DNA of 64,000 bases from Nostoc cf. commune SO-36 (GCF_023734775.1 NZ_AP025732.1:6446501-6510500), one strand, 5' to 3'; counted from the first letter of the stretch, positions 39,410 through 49,633 are shown. A program made the numbers and translations. The notes: generated by a model from the letters alone, not told the origin.

Positions 39410-39898
39410 TCGGGTAGCAATTTGATTGTGCGTTTTGCTGAACCAGCCGATTACAGCGTACTGTTTAAATTAATCGAGGGGCTTGCAGAGTATGAAAAAT
39501 TATCTCACGCGATCGCAGGTAATGCTCTAGCACTTAAGGAGCATTTATTTGGTTCACGGAGGTATGTAGAAGCAATCTTAGCAGAATCTGAAGGTCAAGC
39601 TGTTGGTTTTGCCCTATTTTTTCATAATTATTCAACATTTCTGACTAAGCCAGGAATTTATCTAGAAGATTTATTTGTTTTACCAGAATATCGCAGGCAA
39701 GGTATTGGTAAAGCTATCCTGACTAGATTAGCTCAGATAGCTGTAGAACGTGATTGTGGGCGGTTAGAGTGGAGTGTCTTGGATTGGAACGAGTCAGCCC
39801 AAGAATTTTACCGTAGTATGGGAGCATCAATATTAGATGATTGGCGAATTTGTCGCGTTACAGAAGATGCGCTTATTCAATTAGGAACTGTTAAATAA
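39404..39898 (+). CDS. GNAT-family N-acetyltransferase
   Basis: About 164 aa. It starts LIVRFAEPADYSVLFKLIEG and includes motif A with the acetyl-CoA loop LPEYRRQGIGKAILTRLA (R-R-x-G-I-G) and motif B EWSVLDWNESAQEFYRSMGA. It resembles the diamine (spermidine/spermine) N-acetyltransferase-like group, but substrate cannot be set. The ATG at 39404 is chosen because the codons before it (MDYRL) come from a 7-bp repeat; the ATG at 39389 is the alternative. There is no clear ribosome-binding site. Confidence 0.9.
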   Translation: MTSGSNLIVRFAEPADYSVLFKLIEGLAEYEKLSHAIAGNALALKEHLFGSRRYVEAILAESEGQAVGFALFFHNYSTFLTKPGIYLEDLFVLPEYRRQGIGKAILTRLAQIAVERDCGRLEWSVLDWNESAQEFYRSMGASILDDWRICRVTEDALIQLGTVK

Positions 39899-39903
39899 AA
39901 ACA

Positions 39904-39960
39904 AAGGATGAAGTATAAAGAACGAAACAGGACAATTTCATTCTTTAATATTTCATCCTT
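39904..39960 (+). terminator. Imperfect hairpin after GNAT gene
   Basis: AAGGATGAAGTATAAAGAA faces TTCTTTAATATTTCATCCTT, followed by AAATTTTG. It begins five bases after the stop codon and probably ends the transcript. Confidence 0.65.
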
Positions 39961-40281
39961 AAATTTTGATTATTTATTTTTTCTAAAATTCTTTATAAAA
40001 TATTCAAATTTACATAAATTTATATTTTCATCATCAGCGTAAATGCATATTTATGCAAATAAGCAATCTAGGCTTAATATTTTGTAGAGAAGCATTTTCT
40101 CAGATATTGCTGCTGAGTAACAACACTAAATTTAAAACCCCAAAAATTCAAAATCCAAAAACTTTATTTAAAAAAGCAAAGTTTGACAGCTTGTCATTTG
40201 ACTATGGCAACAAGTCAACTCACAATTATGGAGGATATTGCACTGAATAAGCTGTTATTGTTATTGCAGAGAGAACACGAA

Positions 40282-40617
40282 ATGAAAAAAATGATTACAA
40301 TCATGCTGTTAGGCATAGCAATCTTCACCTTTGCCTTCAGTAGTCCCGCATTGGCAGCAGATGCTGTTAGTGGAGCTAAAGTATTTAGTGCTAATTGTGC
40401 CTCTTGTCACGCAGGAGGTAAAAATCTGGTTCAAGCTGCGAAAAACCTGAAGAAGGACGCTTTAGAAAAGTATGGTATGTACTCAGAGGAGGCGATTATC
40501 GCCCAAGTTACAAAAGGTAAAAATGCTATGCCTGCTTTTGGAAGTCGTTTAAAAGCTAACCAAATTGAAGATGTAACTGCTTATGTGCTTTCACAAGCAG
40601 ATAAGGACTGGAAGTAG
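40282..40617 (+). CDS. petJ: Cytochrome c6
   Basis: A 111-aa precursor of the soluble lumenal electron carrier between the cytochrome b6f complex and photosystem I (alternative to plastocyanin). A signal peptide ([20 protein letters not shown] ... ALA at residue 25) precedes the mature domain with heme-binding C39-A-S-C42-H43 and the axial Met in [10 protein letters not shown]. The mature size of about 86 aa is normal. An earlier ATG at 40183 is in frame but adds residues before the signal peptide, so the start at 40282 is used. Family members are induced by copper limitation. Confidence 0.95.
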   Translation: MKKMITIMLLGIAIFTFAFSSPALAADAVSGAKVFSANCASCHAGGKNLVQAAKNLKKDALEKYGMYSEEAIIAQVTKGKNAMPAFGSRLKANQIEDVTAYVLSQADKDWK

Positions 40618-40643
40618 ACTAAAATCTAGTTTCAAAAATTAAC

Positions 40644-40676
40644 AATTAGCGGGGCTTTTTGTCCCGCTAATTTTAT
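40644..40676 (+). terminator. Rho-independent terminator of petJ
   Basis: Stem AATTAGCGGG (40644-40653) / CCCGCTAATT (40663-40672) followed by TTTTAT, starting 27 bp after the petJ stop codon. Confidence 0.88.
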
Positions 40677-40828
40677 ATCTGTTGAAATTATCAAATAGGA
40701 TGCTGATATACTGATTTTCGATTAAGAATCTTTGCAAAATGAGAGCCAAGGAAAGAGATTTGCCGACGAAAAAAGTTTTAATTTACTGAAGAAGTTGCGA
40801 TTACAAATATCGTCTATAACTGTCAAAG

Positions 40829-41455
40829 CTATATAGAGTATACACCGGCTTGAAAAATCTGTTCGGCGGTTAGATTTAATTCGGGGAAAGTTGGTGAGAT
40901 AATGCGATCACTACCTTGAAACTGGCTAACTTGGTATTCTCCCTCAATTAAAGTGTAAAGCGAGACAGTTGCTTGTTTGGGATTGCCAATAAATCGCCTA
41001 CCGCCTAAAGCCGCATAGTCTACAATCCAGTATTCTGGAATGCCTACAGCTTCATAGTCAGCAGCTTTTTTTAAATAATCATCACGCCAATTACTACTCA
41101 CTACCTCAACTACTAAGGGTATTGATTCCGCTTGACTGACAGTAGATTCTTTTTTCCACAGAGGTTCGTTTACCAAATTAGGGAGATTTAATATCAGTAC
41201 ATCTGGTGAATAAGCCGATTCACTTTCGAGTGGTTTTACTAGTACTGTTTTCGGGATGCCGTATCGTAGACTGATGCGGCTATATTCTAAAATAAATTTT
41301 TGGACTAAAAATACAATAATTTCTTCATGTTCGCCTGTAGGTTGCGGCATCTCTACAATTACTCCATCATGCAATTCATAACGTTTACCCGTGTTGTCAG
41401 GATATTTAGCAACGAATTCATCGAATGTAACTAGTTTGCGTAAGGTTTGAATCAT
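40829..41455 (-). CDS. Uma2-family (DUF820) endonuclease-like protein
   Basis: A 208-aa protein of the family greatly expanded in cyanobacteria. It opens TFDEFVAKYPDNTGKRYELH with the typical DGVIVEMP strand and has YSPDVLIL, IPLVVEVVSSNWRDDYLKKA and GIPEYWIVDY, matching the PD-(D/E)XK core (Asp and Glu, with Lys in the following helix). Its biological role is unknown; nuclease activity is inferred from fold. It is monocistronic, and the direct neighbours are unrelated. Confidence 0.88.
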   Translation of the reverse strand: MIQTLRKLVTFDEFVAKYPDNTGKRYELHDGVIVEMPQPTGEHEEIIVFLVQKFILEYSRISLRYGIPKTVLVKPLESESAYSPDVLILNLPNLVNEPLWKKESTVSQAESIPLVVEVVSSNWRDDYLKKAADYEAVGIPEYWIVDYAALGGRRFIGNPKQATVSLYTLIEGEYQVSQFQGSDRIISPTFPELNLTAEQIFQAGVYSI

Positions 41456-41764
41456 TCTATTGTGTTTGCGAAGCTTCGAGTTTTCCCAATGCTAACGTAA
41501 TTCGTAATTACTACAACAGAAGAAGCTTTGAGGCTTATTCCCCTTCGCCTTTTAAAGGCTAGTTTGCTTATAAAGTGCAATATTTCTTGCCCTTTGAGAT
41601 CGCACATATAGGAATTTGAGCGTTTGAAGCAGACTAAAAAATATCTCAACCCAGATTGAGATCATATTACCAGTAGAACCGAGATCACACTTCAATGAGT
41701 TCACTTCGGCTAAACTCAATATTTATACTTAAGTATAACAAATACTCATATAGGAACTTAAATT
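41456..41764. other. Intergenic, no gene seen
   Basis: Contains short AT-rich repeats and an aborted minus-strand frame of no recognisable character. It holds the start regions of the divergent Uma2 and coiled-coil genes. Confidence 0.45.
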
Positions 41765-42247
41765 ATGACAATGAGGAGAGGCGATCGCAAAGATTTTAAT
41801 TATGACAACGCTATTAATAATCCTTGCTCACGGCAGAAAGAACCAGCATTTTATCATGAGCTTAACTTTTCATTAATGACTGTTCGCGCCAATCTTGAGG
41901 AGGTGCAAAAACTTGCGAAACATAATGAGGAAGCTGCATCTCAACGCTATGAAGCAGAACAACGTGCAAAAGAAGCTGCATTGCAACTGATTCATGTTCA
42001 GCAAAAGATTCAAACTTACCAAATTGAGGCTAATGAGCTAAAAGAGCGTGTAAATCAAAATTATCTCTTCTGTAGTGATGAGCAAAGAAATCATAAAAAG
42101 ACGCTCTACCTTTATAACGAAGAAAAAGCTGATCGGATTCAATCTCTAGTTGATTCGGTGGATGAAGAAACAACTAACAATCCTATGGGTTTGGTACAAA
42201 AGTTTAAACGCATCTGGCTGGTAATTAAAGACATACTTTCTAAATAA
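41765..42247 (+). CDS. Coiled-coil hypothetical protein
   Basis: A 160-aa soluble protein. Residues 35-110 form a strongly predicted coiled coil (for example VRANLEEVQKLAKHNEEAAS and RYEAEQRAKEAALQLIHVQQ). The C-terminus (GLVQKFKRIWLVIKDILSK) is amphipathic and could contact a membrane. Family and function are not recognised. It lies alone between convergent and divergent neighbours. Confidence 0.7.
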   Translation: MTMRRGDRKDFNYDNAINNPCSRQKEPAFYHELNFSLMTVRANLEEVQKLAKHNEEAASQRYEAEQRAKEAALQLIHVQQKIQTYQIEANELKERVNQNYLFCSDEQRNHKKTLYLYNEEKADRIQSLVDSVDEETTNNPMGLVQKFKRIWLVIKDILSK

Positions 42248-42635
42248 ATAAGCATACTCATGAGCAAAAAATCACTACCAGCCATGCAAAAACAAGGTAA
42301 AGCGAGGCTGGGAAAAGCAGTAAATGAGGCTCTGCGTTTTCTAATTAGAGTTACGGCTAAAAATTGTCATAGCGTTTTCTAGTCATACAAGTTAAGTAAG
42401 TAGACATGATTAAAACAATTCGCAATTCGCAATTCGCAATTCGCAATTTTGTGTCGGGGTCTAAATCCCCGTCACAAAACGGGCTGCCTGTCTTGCTGGG
42501 GACTTAAACCCCCAAAGTTTGTTAAATATAACATTTCATTGCGAGTGAAACGAAGCAATCCCAGAGACTTTGCGATTGCTTCGTTTCACTCGCAATGACA
42601 GAACATATTATATTTATTTGTTTACGCCCATTGAC
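42248..42635. repeat. Intergenic region with repeats and a long palindrome
   Basis: Contains a four-unit AATTCGC heptanucleotide repeat (42417-42450), a GGGGTCTAAATCCCCGTCAC / GGGGACTTAAACCCCC segment, and a palindrome with perfect 25-bp arms (42536-42560 and 42574-42598). The palindrome sits 38 bp beyond the end of glgX. A diverged relative is at 54652-54763. No gene is seen. Confidence 0.75.
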
Positions 42636-44762
42636 TTAACTAATAAGGCGTAACACCATTAGAGAGCGATCTGTGACTGGCACAGTTTGAGAGCCTGAAA
42701 CTAATTTTCCCCGATCTAAGAAGCGAGACTCATTAGTGTCAATTACTATCTCCCATACTTTTTCTTTAAATTCATCAGGTAAAGCAAACTCAATTAACTC
42801 ATAGTGAGCATTAAAAAATAGCAGAAAACTTTCATCGATAATCCGCTCACCGCGATCGCCTGGAGTAGCAATTCCCTGCCCATTCAAAAAAATCTCCATT
42901 ACTTTGGCATAACTAACTAGCCACTGCTTTTCAGTCATTTTGCTACCATCAGCATTAAACCAAGCAATATCATTAATGCCTAAACCGTGGATGGAGCGAC
43001 CTTGAAACCACTTACGCCGTCGGAATACTGGATGCTGATGGCGAAAAGAAATTAGTTCACGGGTAAAGTCTAGTAAATCCGCGTTCGCTTTATGCAAGTC
43101 CCAATGTCGCCAGGAAATCTCATTGTCTTGGCAGTAGACATTATTATTTCCCTGTTGACTACAGCCAATTTCATCTCCCTCTAATAACATTGGGACACCT
43201 TGAGATAGCATTAGGGTTGCTAAAAAGTTTCGTCGCTGCCGTTGGCGCAAACGTATTACTTCTGGATCGTCGGTTTCACCTTCTACACCACAATTCCAGG
43301 ATCTATTATGGCTTTCACCATCTCTACTATCTTCCCCGTTTGCCTCGTTATGCTTTTCGTTGTAACTGACCAAATCATTTAACGTAAAACCATCATGAGC
43401 AGTTATAAAATTAATACTTGCATTTGGGTTGCGCCCGTTTGTTTGATACAAGTCAGGGCTACCCGTAAAACAGTAAGCAAATTGTCCTAAACTATCATCG
43501 ACACCGCGCCAAAAATCTCTAACTGTATCCCGATATCTACCATTCCACTCAGACCAACGCAGTGGAAAGTTCCCGACTTGATAGCCGCCTTCTCCTAAGT
43601 CCCAAGGTTCAGCAATTAGTTTCACATCTGCTAAGATTGGGTCTTGATGAATAATATCAAAGAAAGCTGATAGGTTATCTACTTCATATAATTCCCTTGC
43701 TAATGCCGAGGCTAAATCAAATCGGAAGCCATCTACATGCATTTCTGTTACCCAATAGCGCAGGCTATCCATGATTAACTTCAAAACTTGAGCATGACGC
43801 ACATTTAGAGAGTTACCGCAGCCTGTAAAGTCCATGTAGTAGCGAGGATCATCCTTTACCAAACGGTAATATACAGAATTATCAATACCTCGCAAAGATA
43901 GCGTTGGCCCGAAATGATTTCCTTCGCCTGTGTGGTTATAAACTACATCTAAGATCACTTCAATTCCAGCAAAATGTAGTGCCTTGACCATTTGCTTGAA
44001 TTCAGTAACTTGTTGTCCCACAGTTCCACTAGCACTGTAACTAGAATAGGGGGCAAAATAATTGATGGAATCGTAACCCCAGTAATTCTTTAATTCTTTA
44101 TCTTCTAAATGTCCCGGATGAGATAGAAAATGATGTACTGGCATCAACTCAACTGCTGTAATTCCTAATTGCAGTAAGTGTTGAATTGCAGCCGGATGCG
44201 CTAACCCAGCATAAGTTCCCCGCAACTCTTCTGGAATAGCTGGATGTAATTTAGTAAAACCTTTGACGTGAGTTTCATAAATAACAGTTGTATGCCAAGG
44301 TGTAGAAAGCAGTTTATCCCCTTCCCAATCAAAAGATTGATCAACCACAACACACTTAGGCATTATTTTGGCATCATCTAGTTCAGAAAAAACTAAGTCT
44401 TTTCCCTCAGCGTCTAGAGAGTAGCCAAAGACAGATGGATCATTACTAAACTCACCATCAATTGCTTTGGTGTAGGGGTCAATTAATAGTTTGTTTGGAT
44501 TAAATCGATGACCTGCCTCCGGTGCCCACGTCCCATGCACTCTAAACCCATACTTTTGACCTGGGCCAACTCCTGGTAAGTAACCGTGCCAAACAAAATT
44601 GTTTTTTTCTGTCAAAGGTATACGAATTTCTTCGTCATCGTTATCAAATAAACAAAGTTCTACCCCTGTTGCATTTTCCGAAAATAAAGCAAAGTTTGTT
44701 CCTTTACCATCCCAAGTTGCACCTAAAGGATATACATTCCCCGGCCATAAAGCTACATACAT
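42636..44762 (-). CDS. glgX: Glycogen debranching enzyme (isoamylase type)
   Basis: A 708-aa GH13 enzyme that hydrolyses alpha-1,6 branches of glycogen in the cytoplasm. The N-terminal CBM48 domain starts PGNVYPLGATWDGKGTNFAL. The catalytic barrel shows VILDVVYNHTGEGNHFGP (region I), DGFRFDLASALAREL (catalytic Asp), LIAEPWDLGEGGYQVGNFPL (catalytic Glu) and FITAHDGFTLNDLVSYN (His-Asp). The YWGYDSINYFAPYSSYSA segment is typical of GlgX/TreX. Length is normal, and it is monocistronic. Confidence 0.95.
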   Translation of the reverse strand: MYVALWPGNVYPLGATWDGKGTNFALFSENATGVELCLFDNDDEEIRIPLTEKNNFVWHGYLPGVGPGQKYGFRVHGTWAPEAGHRFNPNKLLIDPYTKAIDGEFSNDPSVFGYSLDAEGKDLVFSELDDAKIMPKCVVVDQSFDWEGDKLLSTPWHTTVIYETHVKGFTKLHPAIPEELRGTYAGLAHPAAIQHLLQLGITAVELMPVHHFLSHPGHLEDKELKNYWGYDSINYFAPYSSYSASGTVGQQVTEFKQMVKALHFAGIEVILDVVYNHTGEGNHFGPTLSLRGIDNSVYYRLVKDDPRYYMDFTGCGNSLNVRHAQVLKLIMDSLRYWVTEMHVDGFRFDLASALARELYEVDNLSAFFDIIHQDPILADVKLIAEPWDLGEGGYQVGNFPLRWSEWNGRYRDTVRDFWRGVDDSLGQFAYCFTGSPDLYQTNGRNPNASINFITAHDGFTLNDLVSYNEKHNEANGEDSRDGESHNRSWNCGVEGETDDPEVIRLRQRQRRNFLATLMLSQGVPMLLEGDEIGCSQQGNNNVYCQDNEISWRHWDLHKANADLLDFTRELISFRHQHPVFRRRKWFQGRSIHGLGINDIAWFNADGSKMTEKQWLVSYAKVMEIFLNGQGIATPGDRGERIIDESFLLFFNAHYELIEFALPDEFKEKVWEIVIDTNESRFLDRGKLVSGSQTVPVTDRSLMVLRLIS

Positions 44763-45284
44763 AAGTCAATTTTAAATAATTAGGTTTTCGGTAAATACTT
44801 AACTTCGATTTTATCTTGAATAATTAGTTACAATTTAGAGTTACTAATAATTCAATTAAAATCACTAACATTATAATCTAACCTAATAAATAATGTTATT
44901 TTCTCTATCAAGAGTAATATCAATCTCTATTCCTTTAGTTGGAAAAACTAATGCAGAGGGCAACAGACTGAAGGAAAATTTTCCTGTTTGCGACATGCTA
45001 GGCAGGCGATCTGCTTTAACGATACCTACGGCAGGATGCGCTAACGCTAAAAAGTAAGGGTTTAAGACCCTAACTGTTGCGTCAGCTTCCCACAGGATAA
45101 GGCTTTTTAGGTGACAATTCTCAGCGCTAATTGCAACTTTAGCCTAAAAAAGAAAACTCTAGATCACCACTGATCACTCGATGCTAAGATAAAGCATTTT
45201 ACTAAAAATGATAATCCTGTAAGAGGTAGAGGAAGGAGCCGAGCGCCGCTCGGCTCCTATTATCAATTATGGGCACTCAATGTT
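44763..45284. other. Intergenic, no gene seen
   Basis: The upstream region of glgX. It has AT-rich DNA, a GATACCTACGGCAGGATGCG segment that is part of a common Nostoc repeat, and the hairpin at 45234-45258. No gene is seen. Confidence 0.45.
45234..45258. terminator. GC-rich hairpin after PstS-like gene
   Basis: Perfect 12-bp arms AGGAGCCGAGCG (45234-45245) and CGCTCGGCTCCT (45247-45258), with only a single base between them. It lies 27 bp beyond the stop codon of the minus-strand gene and before the region that separates it from glgX. Confidence 0.7.
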
Positions 45285-46874
45285 TTACTTAATAGGAATA
45301 AAATTTGCATTTTTTATGAGTTTTTGACCTTTCTCTGAAAGAAGCCAACTAGTATAGAAATCTCCTATGCTATTATTTTTCTCATCTTCTCTATAGATTA
45401 CAAATATTTGTCTTTTAAAAGCATAGTTATTACGAATTCCATCTATAGATTGTTTTCTTGTGTTTCTTGAGCATTCATGATTGTATGTACCATTTTGTTG
45501 ATATGAAGAAACAGGCTTTTCTTGCTTTGTATAGCTAAGTGATAATGTATTTATTAAGCATTGATCAACTATTTCAGATGCACTACCAAAATAAATGCCA
45601 CCAAGGTCTTTTTGTTTTAATCTTTTAAGCGCTTCCGTGTTTGTATCTACGGTAACTACCCCTTCGCTAAAATCCCTTCCGCTCAAAACAGAATCCTTAA
45701 AAAATATAGTATTTGGATGCTTGTCTCTTAATTTATATGGTGTGATTTCTAAGTCTTGTCCACCGAGTTCTTTCCAATTATTTATTTCACCTTTATAAAT
45801 TTTCTTGAGTTCAGGAAATGTTATAGTTTGAAGTTTTAGTTCTTGATTAACAGCTATAGCAATTAAATAATAACCCACAGACACTGCTTTGAGTTTTATT
45901 CCTATTTCCCTAGCTTCTTTGTTTTGTTCCGAGGTTGGAGGACTTATTGATTGAACAAAATCAATCTCACCTCTGATTAGCCTAGAAACGGCTGTTCTCG
46001 GATCATAGGTTGCAGGATTTAATTTAAGTTGAGCTAACTCTTTACTACTAATTATTTCTTTATTTATATCATCCCATGTTCCAACAGGGGAATATAAAAA
46101 CTCTTTTTTAGGTAAATTAATATATTTAATATATAATTCCATATTAGAATAATTCTTAATAGTAAATATAGTAGAACCAGTCAATACAGTTGTTGCTCCT
46201 AGTAATAAAGCAGTCATTTGAAGCGGATTTTTTTTGATTTTATAAAATATTTTTTTTGATGTTCTTGATGTCCAATGCTTTGACAAATCGTTATCTAAAT
46301 CTATATACTTAATCTTTATATCTATATAATGCTTCTGTACGGTATTCTTAAAGCTATTCAATACGTTTATAGTTTGTATGGCTTCAGATTGCTCTTGTTC
46401 TGTAAGTCCTTGTTTATTCAAACTAAATAATATTGTTAACATTGTTTTCCTCACTGGTTGATTATTCTGGCTTTTTTTAAATGCCTCTTCTTTAAATAGC
46501 TGAAAATATTTTTCAATAGCTTTTAAATAAGATAATAGCTCTTCTGAATCCGTAGATTGTTTTTTAATCTTCCGTGAATTTTCAGTTAGTTTTAAAACAA
46601 GATTTTCTGTTTCTTGTGCAAAATCATCTATGTTTAGGTATTGATAAACATCTAAATTAAAATTATGGCTCTTATTGATAGATTTACCTTGTCTAATATC
46701 TTTAATCTCTGTAGATTTTTGTTGTATCAGATTCAATATTTCTTGATTAAAAATATCGATTTCTTTATGAATTTCTTTTATATGTAACTGTAGAATATTA
46801 CTTTCATTAATATACATCTGATTAAGGTAACCCATAACAACTATCGCTGCTGTCAAAACTTGAGTACCTGCCAT
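45285..46874 (-). CDS. Membrane-anchored PstS-like protein with cytoplasmic coiled-coil domain
   Basis: A 529-aa protein of unusual design. It opens with a short hydrophobic stretch (VLTAAIVVMGYLNQMY), then about 190 residues of helical, Lys/Glu/Ile-rich sequence, then a clear membrane segment at about 217-238 (TALLLGATTVLTGSTIFTI), and finally a periplasmic-binding-protein domain of the PstS type (YKGEINNWKELGGQDLEI, GRDFSEGVVTVDTNTEALKR, IYFGSASEI, SWLLSEKGQKLIK). The order suggests a cytoplasmic helical domain linked to an outside ligand-binding domain, which looks like a sensor or anchored receptor rather than a transporter component. No kinase or permease motif is visible. AT-rich codon use, many Lys and Asn: more AT-rich than neighbouring genes. 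Confidence 0.75.
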   Translation of the reverse strand: MAGTQVLTAAIVVMGYLNQMYINESNILQLHIKEIHKEIDIFNQEILNLIQQKSTEIKDIRQGKSINKSHNFNLDVYQYLNIDDFAQETENLVLKLTENSRKIKKQSTDSEELLSYLKAIEKYFQLFKEEAFKKSQNNQPVRKTMLTILFSLNKQGLTEQEQSEAIQTINVLNSFKNTVQKHYIDIKIKYIDLDNDLSKHWTSRTSKKIFYKIKKNPLQMTALLLGATTVLTGSTIFTIKNYSNMELYIKYINLPKKEFLYSPVGTWDDINKEIISSKELAQLKLNPATYDPRTAVSRLIRGEIDFVQSISPPTSEQNKEAREIGIKLKAVSVGYYLIAIAVNQELKLQTITFPELKKIYKGEINNWKELGGQDLEITPYKLRDKHPNTIFFKDSVLSGRDFSEGVVTVDTNTEALKRLKQKDLGGIYFGSASEIVDQCLINTLSLSYTKQEKPVSSYQQNGTYNHECSRNTRKQSIDGIRNNYAFKRQIFVIYREDEKNNSIGDFYTSWLLSEKGQKLIKNANFIPIK

Positions 46875-47518
46875 ATAAAAACCTCCAGATTAATTTGTCT
46901 CATATTTAATAAATCACCTTGCTATGCAGCAATTACGGAAAAATTTAACTAAACAGTTAAAAAACCTCACAGATACCTCTTCAACTACTTCTTTACGAGA
47001 CTTTACCGTTTAATAAAAATTTAGGCAGAAATTTTCTGTTAAAGGCATTCGAGTAGCATCTGTGCAATAATTTACTCTAGTCCAGAAAGCAGACATAGTA
47101 AACATTGTAGCAATCGTTAAACATTGCTTAGTTTGAATCAATTGCCCTACTACTTGACATTTTTCACACTTTTTGGTTTTTTGTTGATGACATTCCCGGT
47201 TTCGGGAGAGAAGGGCGGAAAGTCCTAGTAATTAAGAAGGTTCAATACCCCCTTAATTATCTCCGCAATTCCCTTTTCCCCCAACCATCCCGGTAAGGCA
47301 GGAAGTACCGTACCCTTCCTTGCCGAGGTTTAGATGGCTCCAATTCATCCACGGTCAAATTCTCTCCCGCCTTCTGCTTTCTTCAAATGCTGCTGGTGTT
47401 TAACACGTAGTGAATTGACCAACACTCTCATCTGAACTGGGGAAATATGACAGCGTGTCTTTTGACACGATTTTACTATTACAGCAACAATGCTACGTAG
47501 TAGCTGTTTTTACTTGGT
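46875..47518. other. Divergent intergenic region
   Basis: Between the divergent PstS-like and TonB-receptor genes. It has several imperfect hairpins, including GGTAAGGCAGGAAG / CTTCCTTGCC (about 47290-47325) and CGTGTC-TTTT-GACACG (47454-47469), the latter about 50 bp before the receptor start and therefore a candidate operator. I see no clear cobalamin riboswitch or Fur box. Confidence 0.45.
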
Positions 47519-49627
47519 GTGAAAGAGAACGTGAAAAAAGATTTTTTGTTGCTAACAGTTGCTTTACCGAGTTTACTGATAGCTTTTCCTAGTTATGCTG
47601 CTGAGAGGGAAATTGAGCAGAGAAATACTAATAAATTGACCGAAGTCATTTTAAATATTCCGAGTTTGAGTGAAGTTGAGCTACCTGCTACGAATGCCGA
47701 ATTATTAACTCAAGAATCTGTACCGATTGAAGTTAATCCAGAAGAAACTCAGGGAGAAACACCAGATTCTACAGATGATTCAGACATTACTATAGAAGCG
47801 ATCGCAGAACCAGATAACCTACCTCAATCTACTCCAACTTACGTAATTGATCAAGAAGAAATTAAAAAGCAGGGTGCTGCAAGTTTAGCCGATATTTTGA
47901 AACGAATGCCTGGTTTTGCCATCAATGATGTAGGTCATGGTGCAGATATTCACACAGGTACATACTATCGGGGAGCTTCAATTAATCAATCTGTATTTTT
48001 GATTAATGGCAGACCAATTAACAATAATGTCAACACTTATCATGGTGGAACTGATTTAAATAGTATTCCTGTAGAGGCAATTGAACGAGTGGAATTATAT
48101 AGCGGTACAGCCTCCGCTTTATTTGGTTCTTCAGCTTTTGGGGGAGTTGTAAATATCATCACCAAAGAAGGTTATGGCAAACCTAAATTGAGTGGTAGTG
48201 CAGAATTTGGCTCATTGAGCTTAAATAATCAACAAGTGACCTATGCTGGTTCAGCCGATAAGGTCAAGTATAACTTTAGCTTTGAAAGATTCTTTATAGA
48301 TAACCGTTATCCCGTTCCTGTTGGTGCTGCTAATCGTGATGAAAAAGGATTTTTATTCAATGCAGACACAGCGACAAGTACTTACTTTGGTAGCATTGGA
48401 GTAGATTTAGATCAGAAAAATTCTTTGAATCTAGATGTTACTGCACTCAGCAGCCGTCGCGGTTTAATTTATTTCGGTTTCCCTCTGCAAAGAGATAGAT
48501 TAGACCACGATGGTTTAAACATTGGCTTATCTTGGAAAACTCGGCTAGGTAATGGCGAAAGCTCTAATCTTACAACTTCAATTGGTTATAACCGAGATTA
48601 TTTCAGCACTTATGGCCCTACAGGAGCATCATTTTATCGTAGAGGGTCTTTAGATACACAACAACTTACAGCCAGGGTAGATCATGAGTGGAAAATTACT
48701 TCTAATAATAAATTGCGTTGGGGATTAGATTTGAAAAATACCGATTTAATCGGTGATGTTTTGAGTACAGATCCTACTAGGATTGCCGAAAACGAAAAGG
48801 AAGATAGGAGTTTGTTCAATACAGCTTTATTTGCTGTCAATACTTGGAATATTAGCGATGATTTTCTGATAGATTTAGGACTAAGGCAAACCTTCGATAG
48901 CCAGTTTGGAAATTATCTCAACCCTAGTTTTGGGTTACGTTATGCTGTCACACCAATAATAGCAGTGCGTGGAAGTTGGGCAGGGGCACAACGTAATCCT
49001 GGGTTAGATCAGTTGTATGTTTATGATACGGTTCATGGTTGGAGACCTAATCCTGATTTAAACCCGGAAACTGGCTCTACTTGGAGTGCAGGAGTAGATG
49101 TCAATTTTTCAGAAAATCTAATTGGACAGTTTACTTACTTTGGTAGTAGTATAGGCGATCGCTTGGGAGTCATCGGCGGCAAATGGGAAAACATTGGACT
49201 AGTGGATACCAATGGTTTAGAGGCAGCATTGCAATTAAGAATTGCTTCAGGCTGGTCAACTTTTCTTAACTACACTTATACAGATGCTCAAATAAAAACA
49301 GGTACAGAGAGGGGTTTGCAGTTAGGCTTGATTCCTTACTCTGTACTTCAAAGCGGTGTAGGTTATGAAAATGCGGGGTGGCAAGCTAACTTGTATGTTA
49401 CCTACAATAGTGGCGCTCGTAGATCCATCTTCGCTAACTCTACTGACAAGGCTACAGATTTTGCTCCATCTTTCGTGAATTTAGATTTGAGCGGTCGTGT
49501 ACCTTTAACTAGCAATTTAGGATTGACAGTTTACTTAGAAAATCTACTGGGTGAGCAATATGAGCGAGTTAATCGCATATATAGCCCTGGATTTACTTTC
49601 CGTGTGGGCTTAAACGCCAATTTTTAG
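47519..49627 (+). CDS. TonB-dependent outer-membrane receptor
   Basis: A 702-aa receptor. A signal peptide (LLTVALPSLLIAFPSYA) is followed by a Ser/Asp/Glu-rich spacer and the plug domain (PTYVIDQEEIKKQGAASLAD, GVVNIITKEGY), then a beta-barrel ending in NRIYSPGFTFRVGLNANF with a terminal aromatic residue. Sequence features resemble vitamin B12/siderophore receptors of cyanobacteria, but the ligand is unknown. Start GTG 47519 or GTG 47531 (preceded by AAGAG). No TonB, ExbBD or siderophore genes are adjacent. Confidence 0.92.
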   Translation: MKENVKKDFLLLTVALPSLLIAFPSYAAEREIEQRNTNKLTEVILNIPSLSEVELPATNAELLTQESVPIEVNPEETQGETPDSTDDSDITIEAIAEPDNLPQSTPTYVIDQEEIKKQGAASLADILKRMPGFAINDVGHGADIHTGTYYRGASINQSVFLINGRPINNNVNTYHGGTDLNSIPVEAIERVELYSGTASALFGSSAFGGVVNIITKEGYGKPKLSGSAEFGSLSLNNQQVTYAGSADKVKYNFSFERFFIDNRYPVPVGAANRDEKGFLFNADTATSTYFGSIGVDLDQKNSLNLDVTALSSRRGLIYFGFPLQRDRLDHDGLNIGLSWKTRLGNGESSNLTTSIGYNRDYFSTYGPTGASFYRRGSLDTQQLTARVDHEWKITSNNKLRWGLDLKNTDLIGDVLSTDPTRIAENEKEDRSLFNTALFAVNTWNISDDFLIDLGLRQTFDSQFGNYLNPSFGLRYAVTPIIAVRGSWAGAQRNPGLDQLYVYDTVHGWRPNPDLNPETGSTWSAGVDVNFSENLIGQFTYFGSSIGDRLGVIGGKWENIGLVDTNGLEAALQLRIASGWSTFLNYTYTDAQIKTGTERGLQLGLIPYSVLQSGVGYENAGWQANLYVTYNSGARRSIFANSTDKATDFAPSFVNLDLSGRVPLTSNLGLTVYLENLLGEQYERVNRIYSPGFTFRVGLNANF

Positions 49628-49633
49628 GTGTAA

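Noticed and set aside
47040..47400. Cobalamin riboswitch upstream of the TonB receptor
   Set aside because: The core sequence motifs of the B12 riboswitch are not present; only generic hairpins are visible.
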